Part shown: one piece after another, positions 25,965 to 33,911 of the stretch
How positions within the stretch are numbered: position 1 is the first letter of the stretch
Layout: each line of letters opens with the position of its first letter
Assembly: GCA_031285775.1 (NCBI GenBank)
Contig: JAITVN010000013.1
Coordinates: forward strand, 1-64,000
DNA: 64,000 nucleotides
Direction: 5' to 3'
Origin: Streptococcaceae bacterium
GTDB lineage: Bacteria; Bacillota; Bacilli; Lactobacillales; Streptococcaceae
Translations under genes and position numbers: made by a program
The notes under the pieces: model-generated
Told to the model about the DNA's origin: nothing
Database searches by the model: none
What the model saw: the letters and a program-made list of their open reading frames with translations, nothing else

Positions 25965-25973
25965 ATTATAGCA
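25965..25973 (-). promoter_or_regulatory. Extended -10 box of the GNAT-hslO unit
   Basis: TGCTATAAT on the minus strand, 6 nt before the ATG at 25958. Leaderless start. Confidence 0.7.
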
Positions 25974-25987
25974 AAATTGACAAGCCC

Positions 25988-26019
25988 TTGACAGCGTCAT
26001 TTTATTATCGCACTGTCAA
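25988..26019. promoter_or_regulatory. Inverted repeat between divergent GNAT and asp2 genes, possible operator
   Basis: TTGACAGCG - 12 nt - CGCACTGTCAA: the outer TTGACAG/CTGTCAA arms are perfect. It sits 15-61 bp from the GNAT start and 66-97 bp from the asp2 start, where a dimeric regulator could act on either promoter. Confidence 0.45.
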
Positions 26020-26066
26020 AAATGCAGCGAATCGGTCAAATCAACATACGATTTGGACGCTGTTTC

Positions 26067-26075
26067 TGGTATAAT
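26067..26075 (+). promoter_or_regulatory. Extended -10 box of the asp/gtf cluster
   Basis: TGgTATAAT ends 9 nt before the asp2 ATG. The leader would be only 2-3 nt. A second TATAAT overlaps the ATG but is too close to serve this gene. Confidence 0.65.
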
Positions 26076-26084
26076 TAAATTATA

Positions 26085-27560
26085 ATGAAATTTTTGCAAA
26101 TCAATTTTGATCGCTTTGACGGACTTGATTCAATCCAACTTGAGGATTATCTGGAATCTCGGCCAGCTGCTAATTATTTGCTTTTGGATTGTCGCCAAGT
26201 CACACAGTCGCAATTATTGGAGCTGCTGGAGGCGGTGCGAACGTGTTACATCATTTATGCCTACCCCAATCAGGAGCAGTCTGACGCGTTACAAGCGCTG
26301 GGTGATTTTGATGTGACGAAAATCTGGGAAGATGCTGATTTCATTGAGCATTTAACTTTCATGTTTGATGATTTGCTTCAGACGCAGGGATTTTCTGCCT
26401 TGCCTGACGAAGCTGCTCGTCTGAGAGATGATTTTCCAGGCCGAATTGAGCGACGCGGCCGTTATGAAATGCTTGTGGAAGGAGATTTCCCAGAGGAAAC
26501 GGTTCTGTTGGATTTTCAGCGATTGGTAAAAAATTGGGGACGAACAGTATTTGTCATGCCTTTTCGCCGATTTTATAACGCGCCCGGCCGCCATCGACTG
26601 ACCTTTGACTACGCAACAACTGGGGATTTGCAGGTCATCTATGTCATTTACACCTTGGATCGAGCGGGAAATTTAATTAAAACTGACAGAATCATCGACA
26701 AAGAATATCGCTTTGACGCGCCGAAAAATGCGGAGTATCGCGGCCAGATTTTGTTGAAAGGTTCTGGTTCTGTGCGCTTGGGAAAAGTATGGACATACAA
26801 GGACAAATTGAATCTGGGCTGGTTCCAAGCTGGAGATCAGCGGACAGAAACCGAAGCAGGTGAATTGATTCATTCCCTGTATTTGCCGGGCAAGCGACAT
26901 GGCAAGCTGATTGTCGGTTTTTCAGGTAATTTGTCAGAGCTGCCGCATTATGAGCGGCAGTCCATGGCCAATTACGGCTTTCCTGTTCTCTTATTCTGCG
27001 ACTTGCGGGGACGGGGCGGTGCTTTTCACATAGGAAAAATCGGCGACCATCAGTATGAAAATGCGGTGATGAAACGGATTGATGACTTGCTTATTTCACT
27101 GAATTTGACGCGATCCGACCTGATCATGGCAGGCTGGTCAATGGGCTCGTTTCCAGCTGTCTATTACGGCATGAAAATGCAGGCAGGTGATGTGATTGCG
27201 GCGAAACCTCTGCTTCATATCGGCAGCATTACCCAAAAGGTTGAGGTGGCTTTCAAAACGGAGCCTTCAATGATATCAGCGCGTGAATATTTGACAGGAT
27301 TTTATCGGCCGGAGGACACTGAGCAGCTGGATCAAATCATTGAAAATTGCCTGAGAGCGTCAGATCTGACAAAGACAAATTTTTACAGCTTTATCATGAA
27401 AAACGATGAACTTGATCATTGTGAGTCTTTCTTCAGGAATATTAAAAATTCTGCAAAATCAGTCGCCTGTGTGGAAGAAGCTGGCTTTCATCCAGAAAAA
27501 ATTCCAGAAATGAGTCGCTGGATTGATCAAATCTTGAGCAACTTGACGAAGAGTTTGTGA
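26085..27560 (+). CDS. asp2: Accessory Sec system protein Asp2 (serine-hydrolase-fold acetyltransferase)
   Basis: 491 residues. The C-terminal alpha/beta-hydrolase domain has GWSMG with Ser352, Glu442 in KNDELD and His469 in AGFHPE. This order and spacing agree with the Ser-Glu-His triad known for Streptococcus gordonii Asp2, which O-acetylates GlcNAc on serine-rich repeat adhesins and is needed for their export. First gene of asp2-asp1-gtfA-gtfB-asp3; in streptococci the order is asp1-asp2-asp3 with secA2/secY2 and gtfA/gtfB. The mRNA start looks leaderless. Family call is strong because of the triad and the neighbours. Confidence 0.87.
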   Translation: MKFLQINFDRFDGLDSIQLEDYLESRPAANYLLLDCRQVTQSQLLELLEAVRTCYIIYAYPNQEQSDALQALGDFDVTKIWEDADFIEHLTFMFDDLLQTQGFSALPDEAARLRDDFPGRIERRGRYEMLVEGDFPEETVLLDFQRLVKNWGRTVFVMPFRRFYNAPGRHRLTFDYATTGDLQVIYVIYTLDRAGNLIKTDRIIDKEYRFDAPKNAEYRGQILLKGSGSVRLGKVWTYKDKLNLGWFQAGDQRTETEAGELIHSLYLPGKRHGKLIVGFSGNLSELPHYERQSMANYGFPVLLFCDLRGRGGAFHIGKIGDHQYENAVMKRIDDLLISLNLTRSDLIMAGWSMGSFPAVYYGMKMQAGDVIAAKPLLHIGSITQKVEVAFKTEPSMISAREYLTGFYRPEDTEQLDQIIENCLRASDLTKTNFYSFIMKNDELDHCESFFRNIKNSAKSVACVEEAGFHPEKIPEMSRWIDQILSNLTKSL

Positions 27561-27642
27561 TATAATTGTAGCAAAGTTTTGTGGTACTAACATTTATCAG
27601 CAAGCAGTAAGTAATTATTAGAATAAGTGCATGGGAGGCAAC

Positions 27643-29085
27643 ATGATTTATATTATCGGTGAGTATGGCGTTTACAATCGGGAAGCGGCGATTTTTGGAA
27701 TCAAGTCGTTGTTTGATAGAGAGGGAATTGATTGTCAAATCATCACACCCTCCATCGATATTAAGCAGCAGAAAAATCGGGCAGCTATTCTTTCAAAGTT
27801 TAAAGCAGGCACGATCTGGTCGATCTACGACTGCTTTACTGGCCGTACCATGCTGGATGAAGAAAGATTAACGCCGGATAATTATGAAGCGCCTGAAGGC
27901 TATATTGCTGAGGCGGGTTTTGCTTCGCTGCACTACAGGAAAGATAACGAAAAGCTCGAATTAAAGCTGCGTGCGGATGGAAGTATCGAATCTGTTGAAC
28001 ATTTTGAGCGCGATGTACTTATCAGCCGTGATGTTTATGATGATGGCGGCCAATTGGTTGCTCATGAGTATCCTTTGGGAGAGGACACCCTGTCGAAATT
28101 GCTTGATATGCAGGGTGACACGATTTTCGAGCTCTATTTGACAGGTAAATATCGTAAAGTGACGAAAGTCAGATATGTGCGTGAAAAGCTGGATTTCCTG
28201 TCAGAAGCTGCTTTCTGGGAATGGGCTTTTTTGCAGCTTTTGCAGAACAAGCAAGAAAATGACAAGTTTTTCATTCTCAGTGAAGCATTCCGAAAAGCGA
28301 TTGTGACAAGTAATTTCAGTAAACTCGGCGTTTATCTTTTGCCCAGCCACCCGTTGGATGAAAATAAACTTCAAGACATACAGTTTGACCATTATGAGAA
28401 GTTAGTCTTCAACAGTCACGATGAATTGGACAAAATTGCCGTCAAATTTGACGAGCGTACAAACAGCAAGCTCTATTGGAATAATTACATTACAACGGAA
28501 TTCCTCCAGCCAAATTATGAGCTGAACACTTTTCCTGTTTTTCTGAATCTGGGAAGTCCGTCTCCTACTGTTGATTTCGATGTGGTGGCAGATTCTATCA
28601 CTGAAATTTTGACGACTGAAGCGAAAGTAAGCTTTGCCATTGAGTTCACGTTGTTGCGCGACCAGGTTGATTTTTTGAACCTGCTGAAAAGTAAAGGCTT
28701 GAGTGAAGAAGAGCTTAAGACGCGTGTGACAGCAATGACGCGGCCATTTCCTGAAACGCGGGAAGCTGCCATGGCGGCATCTGTCCTCTATATTCATTAT
28801 CAAAACTCTGAAATGATTTCCCAGCCACTGATGCTTGCAATTGCTGGCGAAAAGCCGATTCTGGCGCTAAGCGGAGATCCTTTGCTGAACGATTACCTTG
28901 AAGACAATAACGGAAAAATGATTTCTGAAACTTCACTGGCGCGTTTAATAAAACAGATTATTTATGATGTCGAATTTATTAAATATGTGGCACCGAATCC
29001 AGGCGTTACCCGTGAGAAGTTTTCCGACACGCCGACAATGGAGCGCTGGGTGGAAATTTTTGATGACAAAGGACAAAAAATTTGA
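27643..29085 (+). CDS. asp1: Accessory Sec system protein Asp1
   Basis: 480 residues from ATG 27643, chosen because GGGAGG sits just upstream (the ORF-track ATG at 27631 is part of that site region). Asp1 proteins have a GT-B-like fold and form a complex with Asp2 and Asp3 that binds the adhesin being exported. The segment DVYDDGGQLVAHEYPLGEDTL and the C-terminal two-domain layout fit Asp1. Sequence conservation in this family is low, so the call leans on position between asp2 and gtfA. A TGaTATAAT box overlaps the asp2 stop and may give it its own promoter. Confidence 0.7.
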   Translation: MIYIIGEYGVYNREAAIFGIKSLFDREGIDCQIITPSIDIKQQKNRAAILSKFKAGTIWSIYDCFTGRTMLDEERLTPDNYEAPEGYIAEAGFASLHYRKDNEKLELKLRADGSIESVEHFERDVLISRDVYDDGGQLVAHEYPLGEDTLSKLLDMQGDTIFELYLTGKYRKVTKVRYVREKLDFLSEAAFWEWAFLQLLQNKQENDKFFILSEAFRKAIVTSNFSKLGVYLLPSHPLDENKLQDIQFDHYEKLVFNSHDELDKIAVKFDERTNSKLYWNNYITTEFLQPNYELNTFPVFLNLGSPSPTVDFDVVADSITEILTTEAKVSFAIEFTLLRDQVDFLNLLKSKGLSEEELKTRVTAMTRPFPETREAAMAASVLYIHYQNSEMISQPLMLAIAGEKPILALSGDPLLNDYLEDNNGKMISETSLARLIKQIIYDVEFIKYVAPNPGVTREKFSDTPTMERWVEIFDDKGQKI

Positions 29086-30578
29086 CAGTTTATCATATCA
29101 ACAAAGGCATTGGTCCGTCTTCCAGCGGCATTGAGTATGCTCAGAAGTATCGTTTTGACTTAGTCAAGGATTTTCCTGAAAAACAGTATTTCGTGTTCTG
29201 CGACTACATTTACAGCAACTATACGCGCTTTACCGACAATATAGGCATTGATAGGACTGACACACTCAACGCCTATAAGTTTTTGGCGGGCCAGGAAAAT
29301 CATCCTTCCAGCTACAGTGCAGATGACTTCGCAGCAGCGATTTCTCCCGATTTTACGCGGGAACAAGAAAATGAGCGGGCCGTAAACTTTAGAAAGGACA
29401 GCGTGCTGTATAAAGCTTGGCTGATTCCTGAATTGGGCGAAAAAATTGTAGACCGAGTGGACACGATCGTTTCCGGCCGTTTGCTGCAAGTGGCGCATTA
29501 TAGTGACCGCCTGACAAATATTGATTTTTACAACGGTAAGGAGGTTTTCTGCCGTTATTTCTATAATGAAGCGGGTGATTTGTCAATGCGGCAATTTTTG
29601 CATGAAGGAAAGATCATTTTGACCCTGCTTGACGATCTTGTCCTACAGGGGACGAGTGAGTTTTATGATGAGTTTTTTCGCCGCCTGAACTTTAGCAGTC
29701 AGGATCTTGTCATCATTGACCGAAATACTGACATCGGGGCAGAGCTGTTAAGACATAAAAATGGCGCCAAGTATGCGGTAGTTGTGCATGCAGAGCATTT
29801 CAGCGCGCGTATGACGGATGAAAATTGGGTGCTCTGGAATAATTATTATGAATATGTTTTCACAAATTATCAATTCATTGATTACTTTATCGTCTCAACA
29901 GACAAGCAAAAGGAGCGTCTGTCCGCACAATTCGGGATTTATGGCCATCCTGACTCCAAAATTTTGACAATTCCTGTGGGGACAGTAGCTGCCCTCTCAG
30001 ACGGAAGTCAAGTAGAGGCGAATAAATATAAGTTTCTAACGGCGAGCCGATTGGCCAATGAAAAGCATATCGATGTGCTGGTAAAAGCTGTGGCTGAGGC
30101 GAAAAAGTCTCTTCCTGAGCTGGAATTCCATATCTACGGTGCGGGTGGTTTGCAGTCAAATTTATCAGACTTGATCAAGCAGCTTGAGGCCAGTGACTTC
30201 ATCAAAATGGAAGGCCACCAGAAAATGACAGCAGAGCTTTATGCGAAATACGGCGGTTATTTGACAGCTTCAGGATCAGAAGGCTTCGGCCTGACCCTTT
30301 TAGAAGCAGTCGGCGCATGTCTTCCGATTATTGGCCTGGACGTTGATTACGGCAACTCAGAATTCATTAAAGAGGGTGTCAATGGTTATTTGCTTGAGCG
30401 CGCAGACGAAGAGAAGCAAGTACAGCTCTTTGCGGAAGCAATTGTTAAAATGGTCAATGAATTAGATTATTCGGCCGCTATCAGGTTTGACCAAGAAAAA
30501 GCAAAGCCTTATCTGTCTGAAAATGTCAGTCGTGACTGGCGGAATTTTTATGACCTATGCTTGAACGAAAGCAGTTGA
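29082..30578 (+). CDS. gtfA: Accessory Sec glycosyltransferase GtfA
   Basis: 498 residues, start TTG 29082 overlapping the asp1 stop (TTGA). N-terminal YHINKGIGPSSSGIEYAQKYR matches GtfA of the SRR-adhesin pathway. The C-terminal half has GT4-type motifs: SRLANEKHIDVLVKA, EFHIYGAGG and the donor-binding GSEGFGLTLLEAVGACLPIIG. GtfA with GtfB makes the first O-linked GlcNAc on Ser/Thr of the adhesin in the cytoplasm. The DUF1975-type insertion (about 60-200) used to bind the polypeptide is present. Confidence 0.88.
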   Translation: MTVYHINKGIGPSSSGIEYAQKYRFDLVKDFPEKQYFVFCDYIYSNYTRFTDNIGIDRTDTLNAYKFLAGQENHPSSYSADDFAAAISPDFTREQENERAVNFRKDSVLYKAWLIPELGEKIVDRVDTIVSGRLLQVAHYSDRLTNIDFYNGKEVFCRYFYNEAGDLSMRQFLHEGKIILTLLDDLVLQGTSEFYDEFFRRLNFSSQDLVIIDRNTDIGAELLRHKNGAKYAVVVHAEHFSARMTDENWVLWNNYYEYVFTNYQFIDYFIVSTDKQKERLSAQFGIYGHPDSKILTIPVGTVAALSDGSQVEANKYKFLTASRLANEKHIDVLVKAVAEAKKSLPELEFHIYGAGGLQSNLSDLIKQLEASDFIKMEGHQKMTAELYAKYGGYLTASGSEGFGLTLLEAVGACLPIIGLDVDYGNSEFIKEGVNGYLLERADEEKQVQLFAEAIVKMVNELDYSAAIRFDQEKAKPYLSENVSRDWRNFYDLCLNESS

Positions 30579-30623
30579 GGCCAGAAGTCTAACCCCTTCA
30601 ATTTCATTAAGAAGTGAAGGAGG

Positions 30624-30657
30624 AATTTCGATCAAACTTGCGTTTGAAATTTGTTTT
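30624..30657 (+). terminator. Terminator-like hairpin between gtfA and gtfB
   Basis: AATTTC-gat-CAAAC ttgc GTTTG-AAATT folds into a bulged stem followed by TGTTTT. A smaller stem (CCTTCA/TGAAGG, 30595-30620) precedes it. It may partly end transcription after gtfA, an unexpected place because GtfA and GtfB act as a complex. Confidence 0.5.
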
Positions 30658-30674
30658 AAAATACCTTGAAAGGG

Positions 30675-32003
30675 ATGTCGATTAGAATGACTGAAAATTT
30701 GTCTGAGGGCAGTGCAAAAAAATTAATCCTGACTGATTTTTACCATCAGCCGACCAAACGTTTTCTGGCCAGCTTGACGGCCGCGGGAATTCCCTACAAG
30801 CACGTTAACATTAATTACGACGGCTTTATGCCGAATGAGATTCTGAATCCATTTGCGCATCTTATCGGCGCACAAGGCATGCCTGATAAAGATCTGCATT
30901 ACAATCAGGTCAAAGTTCCAGAGTATGACGAAATCCGCAATCTTGACGGCGGTAAAGCAGAAATCCTGCGCGGTGACAATCTTGTCGGCTACATCTATTA
31001 TGCGCCGAACACTTGGCGGCTGGTGCGGGAAGTTGTTTGGCTGAGCCGTTCTGCTGTGCCCACAATTGCTTATCGCTACAATCGTCAAGGTTTCAAATAC
31101 GCCGAAGTGCTCTATGATTTTGAAGGCAAAGAGGTTAAGGTGCTCTACTACAATGCAGAAGGCAAGCAGGTCTTAACAGTAGATGCTGCAAGCCGTGTGA
31201 TGCTCGGAGAAAATCAAGTATTCCAGAATTTGACTGATTTTGTAAAAGACTATTTGTCCAGACTTTTGGACGGAGTGGATGAAATCTTGATAAATTCAAT
31301 GTCCACGCCCTTTTTTGTGGCCAATCAAATGCCGAAGATTAAATCCAGCTTGTATTTCCAAGAAGTCATTCATAAAGAAATTCCAGGTAACATGCAGCAG
31401 ATTCTGGCTGGAAAATCTGCCCTTAAGCGAATTCTCTTTGAAAATTCCAAAGAAATGGCCAAAGTTCAGCGTCTGTCGTCGGAAAACTTTGTTCGCTTGG
31501 AGTATTTAGGTGCGATTGAACAATTTGCCCGAGAAAATGAATTCCGTCCTGCGGCGCTGACAGTGACTCGAAGCGATCAAATCCTGTACGATGAAGCCAT
31601 TGCCAAAACTCTGGCTGAAAACCATATCAAATGGACAATTGCAGCACCTTCAGAAATTTCAGATAAACTGCGAACATTCGCCAATCATCACAAAAATGTC
31701 AATGTGCTTGAAGCGATCAGCAGCAAAAATCTGCCTAAATTATTGGCTGACAATGACATTTATCTTGATTTGAACCAAGGCGGTGACTGGGAAAATTCCG
31801 TGCAGCGCGCCTATCTCGAAGGCATGCTTGTCATTACAGACATGAAAGTGATCAAAAATGCCGGCTATGAGTTGATTCTTGAAAAAGAACAGGAAATCAT
31901 TGACGTCCTCAACCGTCCGGATAAAGACAGAGCGTTACGTGTTCTCCGGGAGAAAAAAGGAAAACCAGCAACGGCTGCAGATTATAAGAGACTTTTATGC
32001 TGA
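30675..32003 (+). CDS. gtfB: Accessory Sec glycosyltransferase-stabilising protein GtfB
   Basis: 442 residues from ATG 30675; ATG 30687 is an alternative with AAAGGG 12 nt upstream. GtfB binds GtfA and the acceptor polypeptide and enables processive O-GlcNAcylation. The sequence follows the family: FYHQPTKRFLASLTAAGIPYKHVNINYDGFMPNE near the start, and LYFQEVIHKEIPGNMQQIL and DIYLDLNQGGDWENSVQRAYLEGM later. It lies 97 nt after gtfA, with hairpins between, and overlaps asp3 by 7 nt. Confidence 0.85.
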   Translation: MSIRMTENLSEGSAKKLILTDFYHQPTKRFLASLTAAGIPYKHVNINYDGFMPNEILNPFAHLIGAQGMPDKDLHYNQVKVPEYDEIRNLDGGKAEILRGDNLVGYIYYAPNTWRLVREVVWLSRSAVPTIAYRYNRQGFKYAEVLYDFEGKEVKVLYYNAEGKQVLTVDAASRVMLGENQVFQNLTDFVKDYLSRLLDGVDEILINSMSTPFFVANQMPKIKSSLYFQEVIHKEIPGNMQQILAGKSALKRILFENSKEMAKVQRLSSENFVRLEYLGAIEQFARENEFRPAALTVTRSDQILYDEAIAKTLAENHIKWTIAAPSEISDKLRTFANHHKNVNVLEAISSKNLPKLLADNDIYLDLNQGGDWENSVQRAYLEGMLVITDMKVIKNAGYELILEKEQEIIDVLNRPDKDRALRVLREKKGKPATAADYKRLLC

Positions 32004-32710
32004 TGGGAAATTTACAAAGAGTTTACTGGCAGCAGGATTTTGTCAAATCAGATCAACTTTACCTGCTTGACGGCGCACGCGTCCGTTATGATGAGCAGCC
32101 TGGCATCCTATATGAACACCGAATGCTCCGCGACAATCTTCCGATTTTGGAAAAGCCGCGGGCGCAGTTCCAGAATTTACCTGTCGGCGAGACAATCTCC
32201 TTCACTCTGAATTCTGAAGATAGCGGATTATTCAGCTTTTTGGAAGTAAGATTTTTCAAGAGACAGAAACTAACAGCGAGTTTTGCGGCAGCAGAACAGA
32301 AAACGCTTCAATTTGTCATTCCTGATTATGATGATTTGACGGTCAGAATAAGAGTTCGAGGCTCTGGAAGCACACGATTATTCTCTGTGAAAGCACGTGT
32401 GACCAGCCTTGATGGTTTGATTTACGCTGGTGATCGGGCACTGTCAGAAAATATTGGACTTTTAGAAATTATCGGAGACGACGAAAAAATGTGCGTCAGC
32501 TTCTCAAAAGATTTGCATTATCTGGCAGCCGAATTCTTCAGAGAAACGAAGCCGCAGCTACATTTTGCCAGTCTTGATGGAAGCTTTGATCCCAAGATCG
32601 TCACTGAGTTTATCCTGCAGCAAGCGCCAAAAGAGCTGCTCCTTTTTCAAGCACCAGCGGACATCCTGTCAATTTTATCGCAGCACTTCCCTCTCACCAT
32701 TATTGAATAA
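31997..32710 (+). CDS. asp3: Accessory Sec system protein Asp3
   Basis: 237 residues. Opening RVYWQQDFVKSDQLYLLDGARVRYDEQPGILYEHRML fits the Asp3 pattern of a YWxxxxxxYLYGS-type start, followed by a beta-rich carbohydrate-binding-like region (about 60-135). Asp3 normally joins Asp1 and Asp2 in the SecA2-associated complex. The ATG overlaps the gtfB stop. Family Asp3 proteins are usually shorter (about 150-200 residues), so the extra C-terminal 80 residues are unusual; they contain no motif I recognise. No secA2, secY2 or SRR adhesin gene follows; the next gene is gpx. Confidence 0.7.
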   Translation: MLMGNLQRVYWQQDFVKSDQLYLLDGARVRYDEQPGILYEHRMLRDNLPILEKPRAQFQNLPVGETISFTLNSEDSGLFSFLEVRFFKRQKLTASFAAAEQKTLQFVIPDYDDLTVRIRVRGSGSTRLFSVKARVTSLDGLIYAGDRALSENIGLLEIIGDDEKMCVSFSKDLHYLAAEFFRETKPQLHFASLDGSFDPKIVTEFILQQAPKELLLFQAPADILSILSQHFPLTIIE

Positions 32711-32875
32711 ATAGTTGTAAAAAAACCATGGCAGTTTTTTTCGGGCAAAGTTCATTTCCTTTTGATAGAAATATATTATAATAATAATTGAAAACGTGAT
32801 AGTACAGACTGCCAATAAGCCAAACGCAAGAGACAAAGAACCCTTGCCCCAATACTCTCTCAAAGGAGAATTATC

Positions 32876-33346
32876 ATGGGATTTTATGATTACAAAGCAG
32901 TAAAGATGAACGATCAGGAAGTCAGCTTGAGCGATTATGCAGGTAAAGTCGTCTTAGTCGTCAATACTGCCTCAAAATGCGGCTTCACCCCTCAATTTGA
33001 AGGACTGGAGCAGCTTTACAAAGAAGATCGGGACGAAGGTCTAGAAATTCTCGGCTTTCCCTGCAACCAATTTGCCCATCAAGATGCAGGCAGCAATGCT
33101 GAGATAGAGGAATTCTGCCAACTTAACTACGGCGTGACCTTTACCATGTTTCAAAAAATCGAAGTCAACGGCATTCACGCGCATCCCCTCTACAAATTCC
33201 TCAAAAAAGAAAAGCCGGGACTTGGCGGCGCCATAAAATGGAACTTCACAAAATTCCTGATTGACCGCGAAGGTAATGTTGTCGCTCGCTTTGCGCCTAC
33301 TGTGGAACCTGAGGAAATGAAAAACGAGATTGAAAAGCTCCTTTGA
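32876..33346 (+). CDS. gpx: Glutathione peroxidase-family thiol peroxidase
   Basis: 156 residues, cysteine-type GPx. The peroxidatic Cys35 is in [25 protein letters not shown] follows, and [12 protein letters not shown] supplies the catalytic Trp and Asn. Bacterial enzymes of this type mostly use thioredoxin-like reductants. Cytoplasmic, no signal peptide. Strong ribosome binding site (AAAGGAGAA). It stands alone between the asp cluster and pnp with a terminator after it. Confidence 0.93.
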   Translation: MGFYDYKAVKMNDQEVSLSDYAGKVVLVVNTASKCGFTPQFEGLEQLYKEDRDEGLEILGFPCNQFAHQDAGSNAEIEEFCQLNYGVTFTMFQKIEVNGIHAHPLYKFLKKEKPGLGGAIKWNFTKFLIDREGNVVARFAPTVEPEEMKNEIEKLL

Positions 33347-33379
33347 CGCCTGTCTCAACATTTTTTGTTCTATCTGTAA

Positions 33380-33406
33380 AAAAAATCGCCCCTTTGGGCT
33401 TTTTTC
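33380..33406 (+). terminator. Terminator after gpx
   Basis: GCCC cttt GGGC stem preceded by an A run and followed by six T residues. Confidence 0.75.
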
Positions 33407-33462
33407 GTGAATCATTTCATTTAAAACAGTTTTGCTGATCGAAATAGTGTATAATGAATTCA

Positions 33463-33538
33463 TACGTGTCTTTTCTACACAAAGTAATGAATTTGAATAC
33501 CGCCCAGTCGAGTTTATTACTTTGTATAGAAACACGTA
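33463..33538. repeat. Long inverted repeat in the pnp leader
   Basis: TACGTGTcTTTTCTAcACAAAGTAAT on the left pairs with ATTACTTTGTaTAGAAACACGTA on the right, around a loop of about 25 nt. The two 26-23 nt arms have few mismatches. It lies just after a TGTATAAT-like -10 (33448-33455) and just before the three-unit hairpin array, so it should form at the 5' end of the pnp transcript. It could be an RNase III site, by analogy with pnp autoregulation in other bacteria. Confidence 0.7.
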
Positions 33539-33542
33539 AATA

Positions 33543-33890
33543 ACAAGATGTGAGGTGCGCCCGTTTAGAGGTTGAAAAATAAGAGAAAACTGGCAGGGGA
33601 GGCTTGCCTCACCGAAGTTTTCACTTATTTATCAACATCTGGCGCTCCGAACTCAATTTCACAAGATGTGAGGTGCGCCCGTTTAGAGGTTGAAAAATAA
33701 GAGAAAACTGGCAGGGGAGGCTTGCCTTACCGAAGTTTTCACTTATTTATCAACATCTGGCGTACTGAACTCAATTTCACAAGATGTGAGGTGCGCCCGA
33801 TTGGAAGTTGAATAATAAGAGAAAACTGGCAGGGGAGGCTTGTCTCACCGAAGTTTTCACTTATTTATCAACATCTGGCGCTCCGAACTC
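33543..33890 (+). repeat. Tandem array of three 112-bp hairpin elements before pnp
   Basis: Units lie at 33543-33654, 33661-33772 and 33779-33890, each exactly 112 bp with a 118-bp period. Each begins ACAAGATGTGAGGTGCGCCCG and ends near GAACTC, the same end sequences as the rodZ-side array in inverse orientation. The interior differs completely from that array but again forms a long stem: GTTGAAAAATAAGAGAAAACT with AGTTTTCACTTATTTATCAAC, and a GAGGC/GCCTC tip. The pnp ribosome binding site follows the last unit by about 14 bp. Confidence 0.9.
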
Positions 33891-33911
33891 AGTTCAAAAT
33901 TTAAGGAGAAC

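Noticed and set aside
32780-32800. Catabolite-responsive element before gpx (TGAAAACGTGATAG)
   Set aside because: It matches the first half of the consensus but fails at key positions in the second half.
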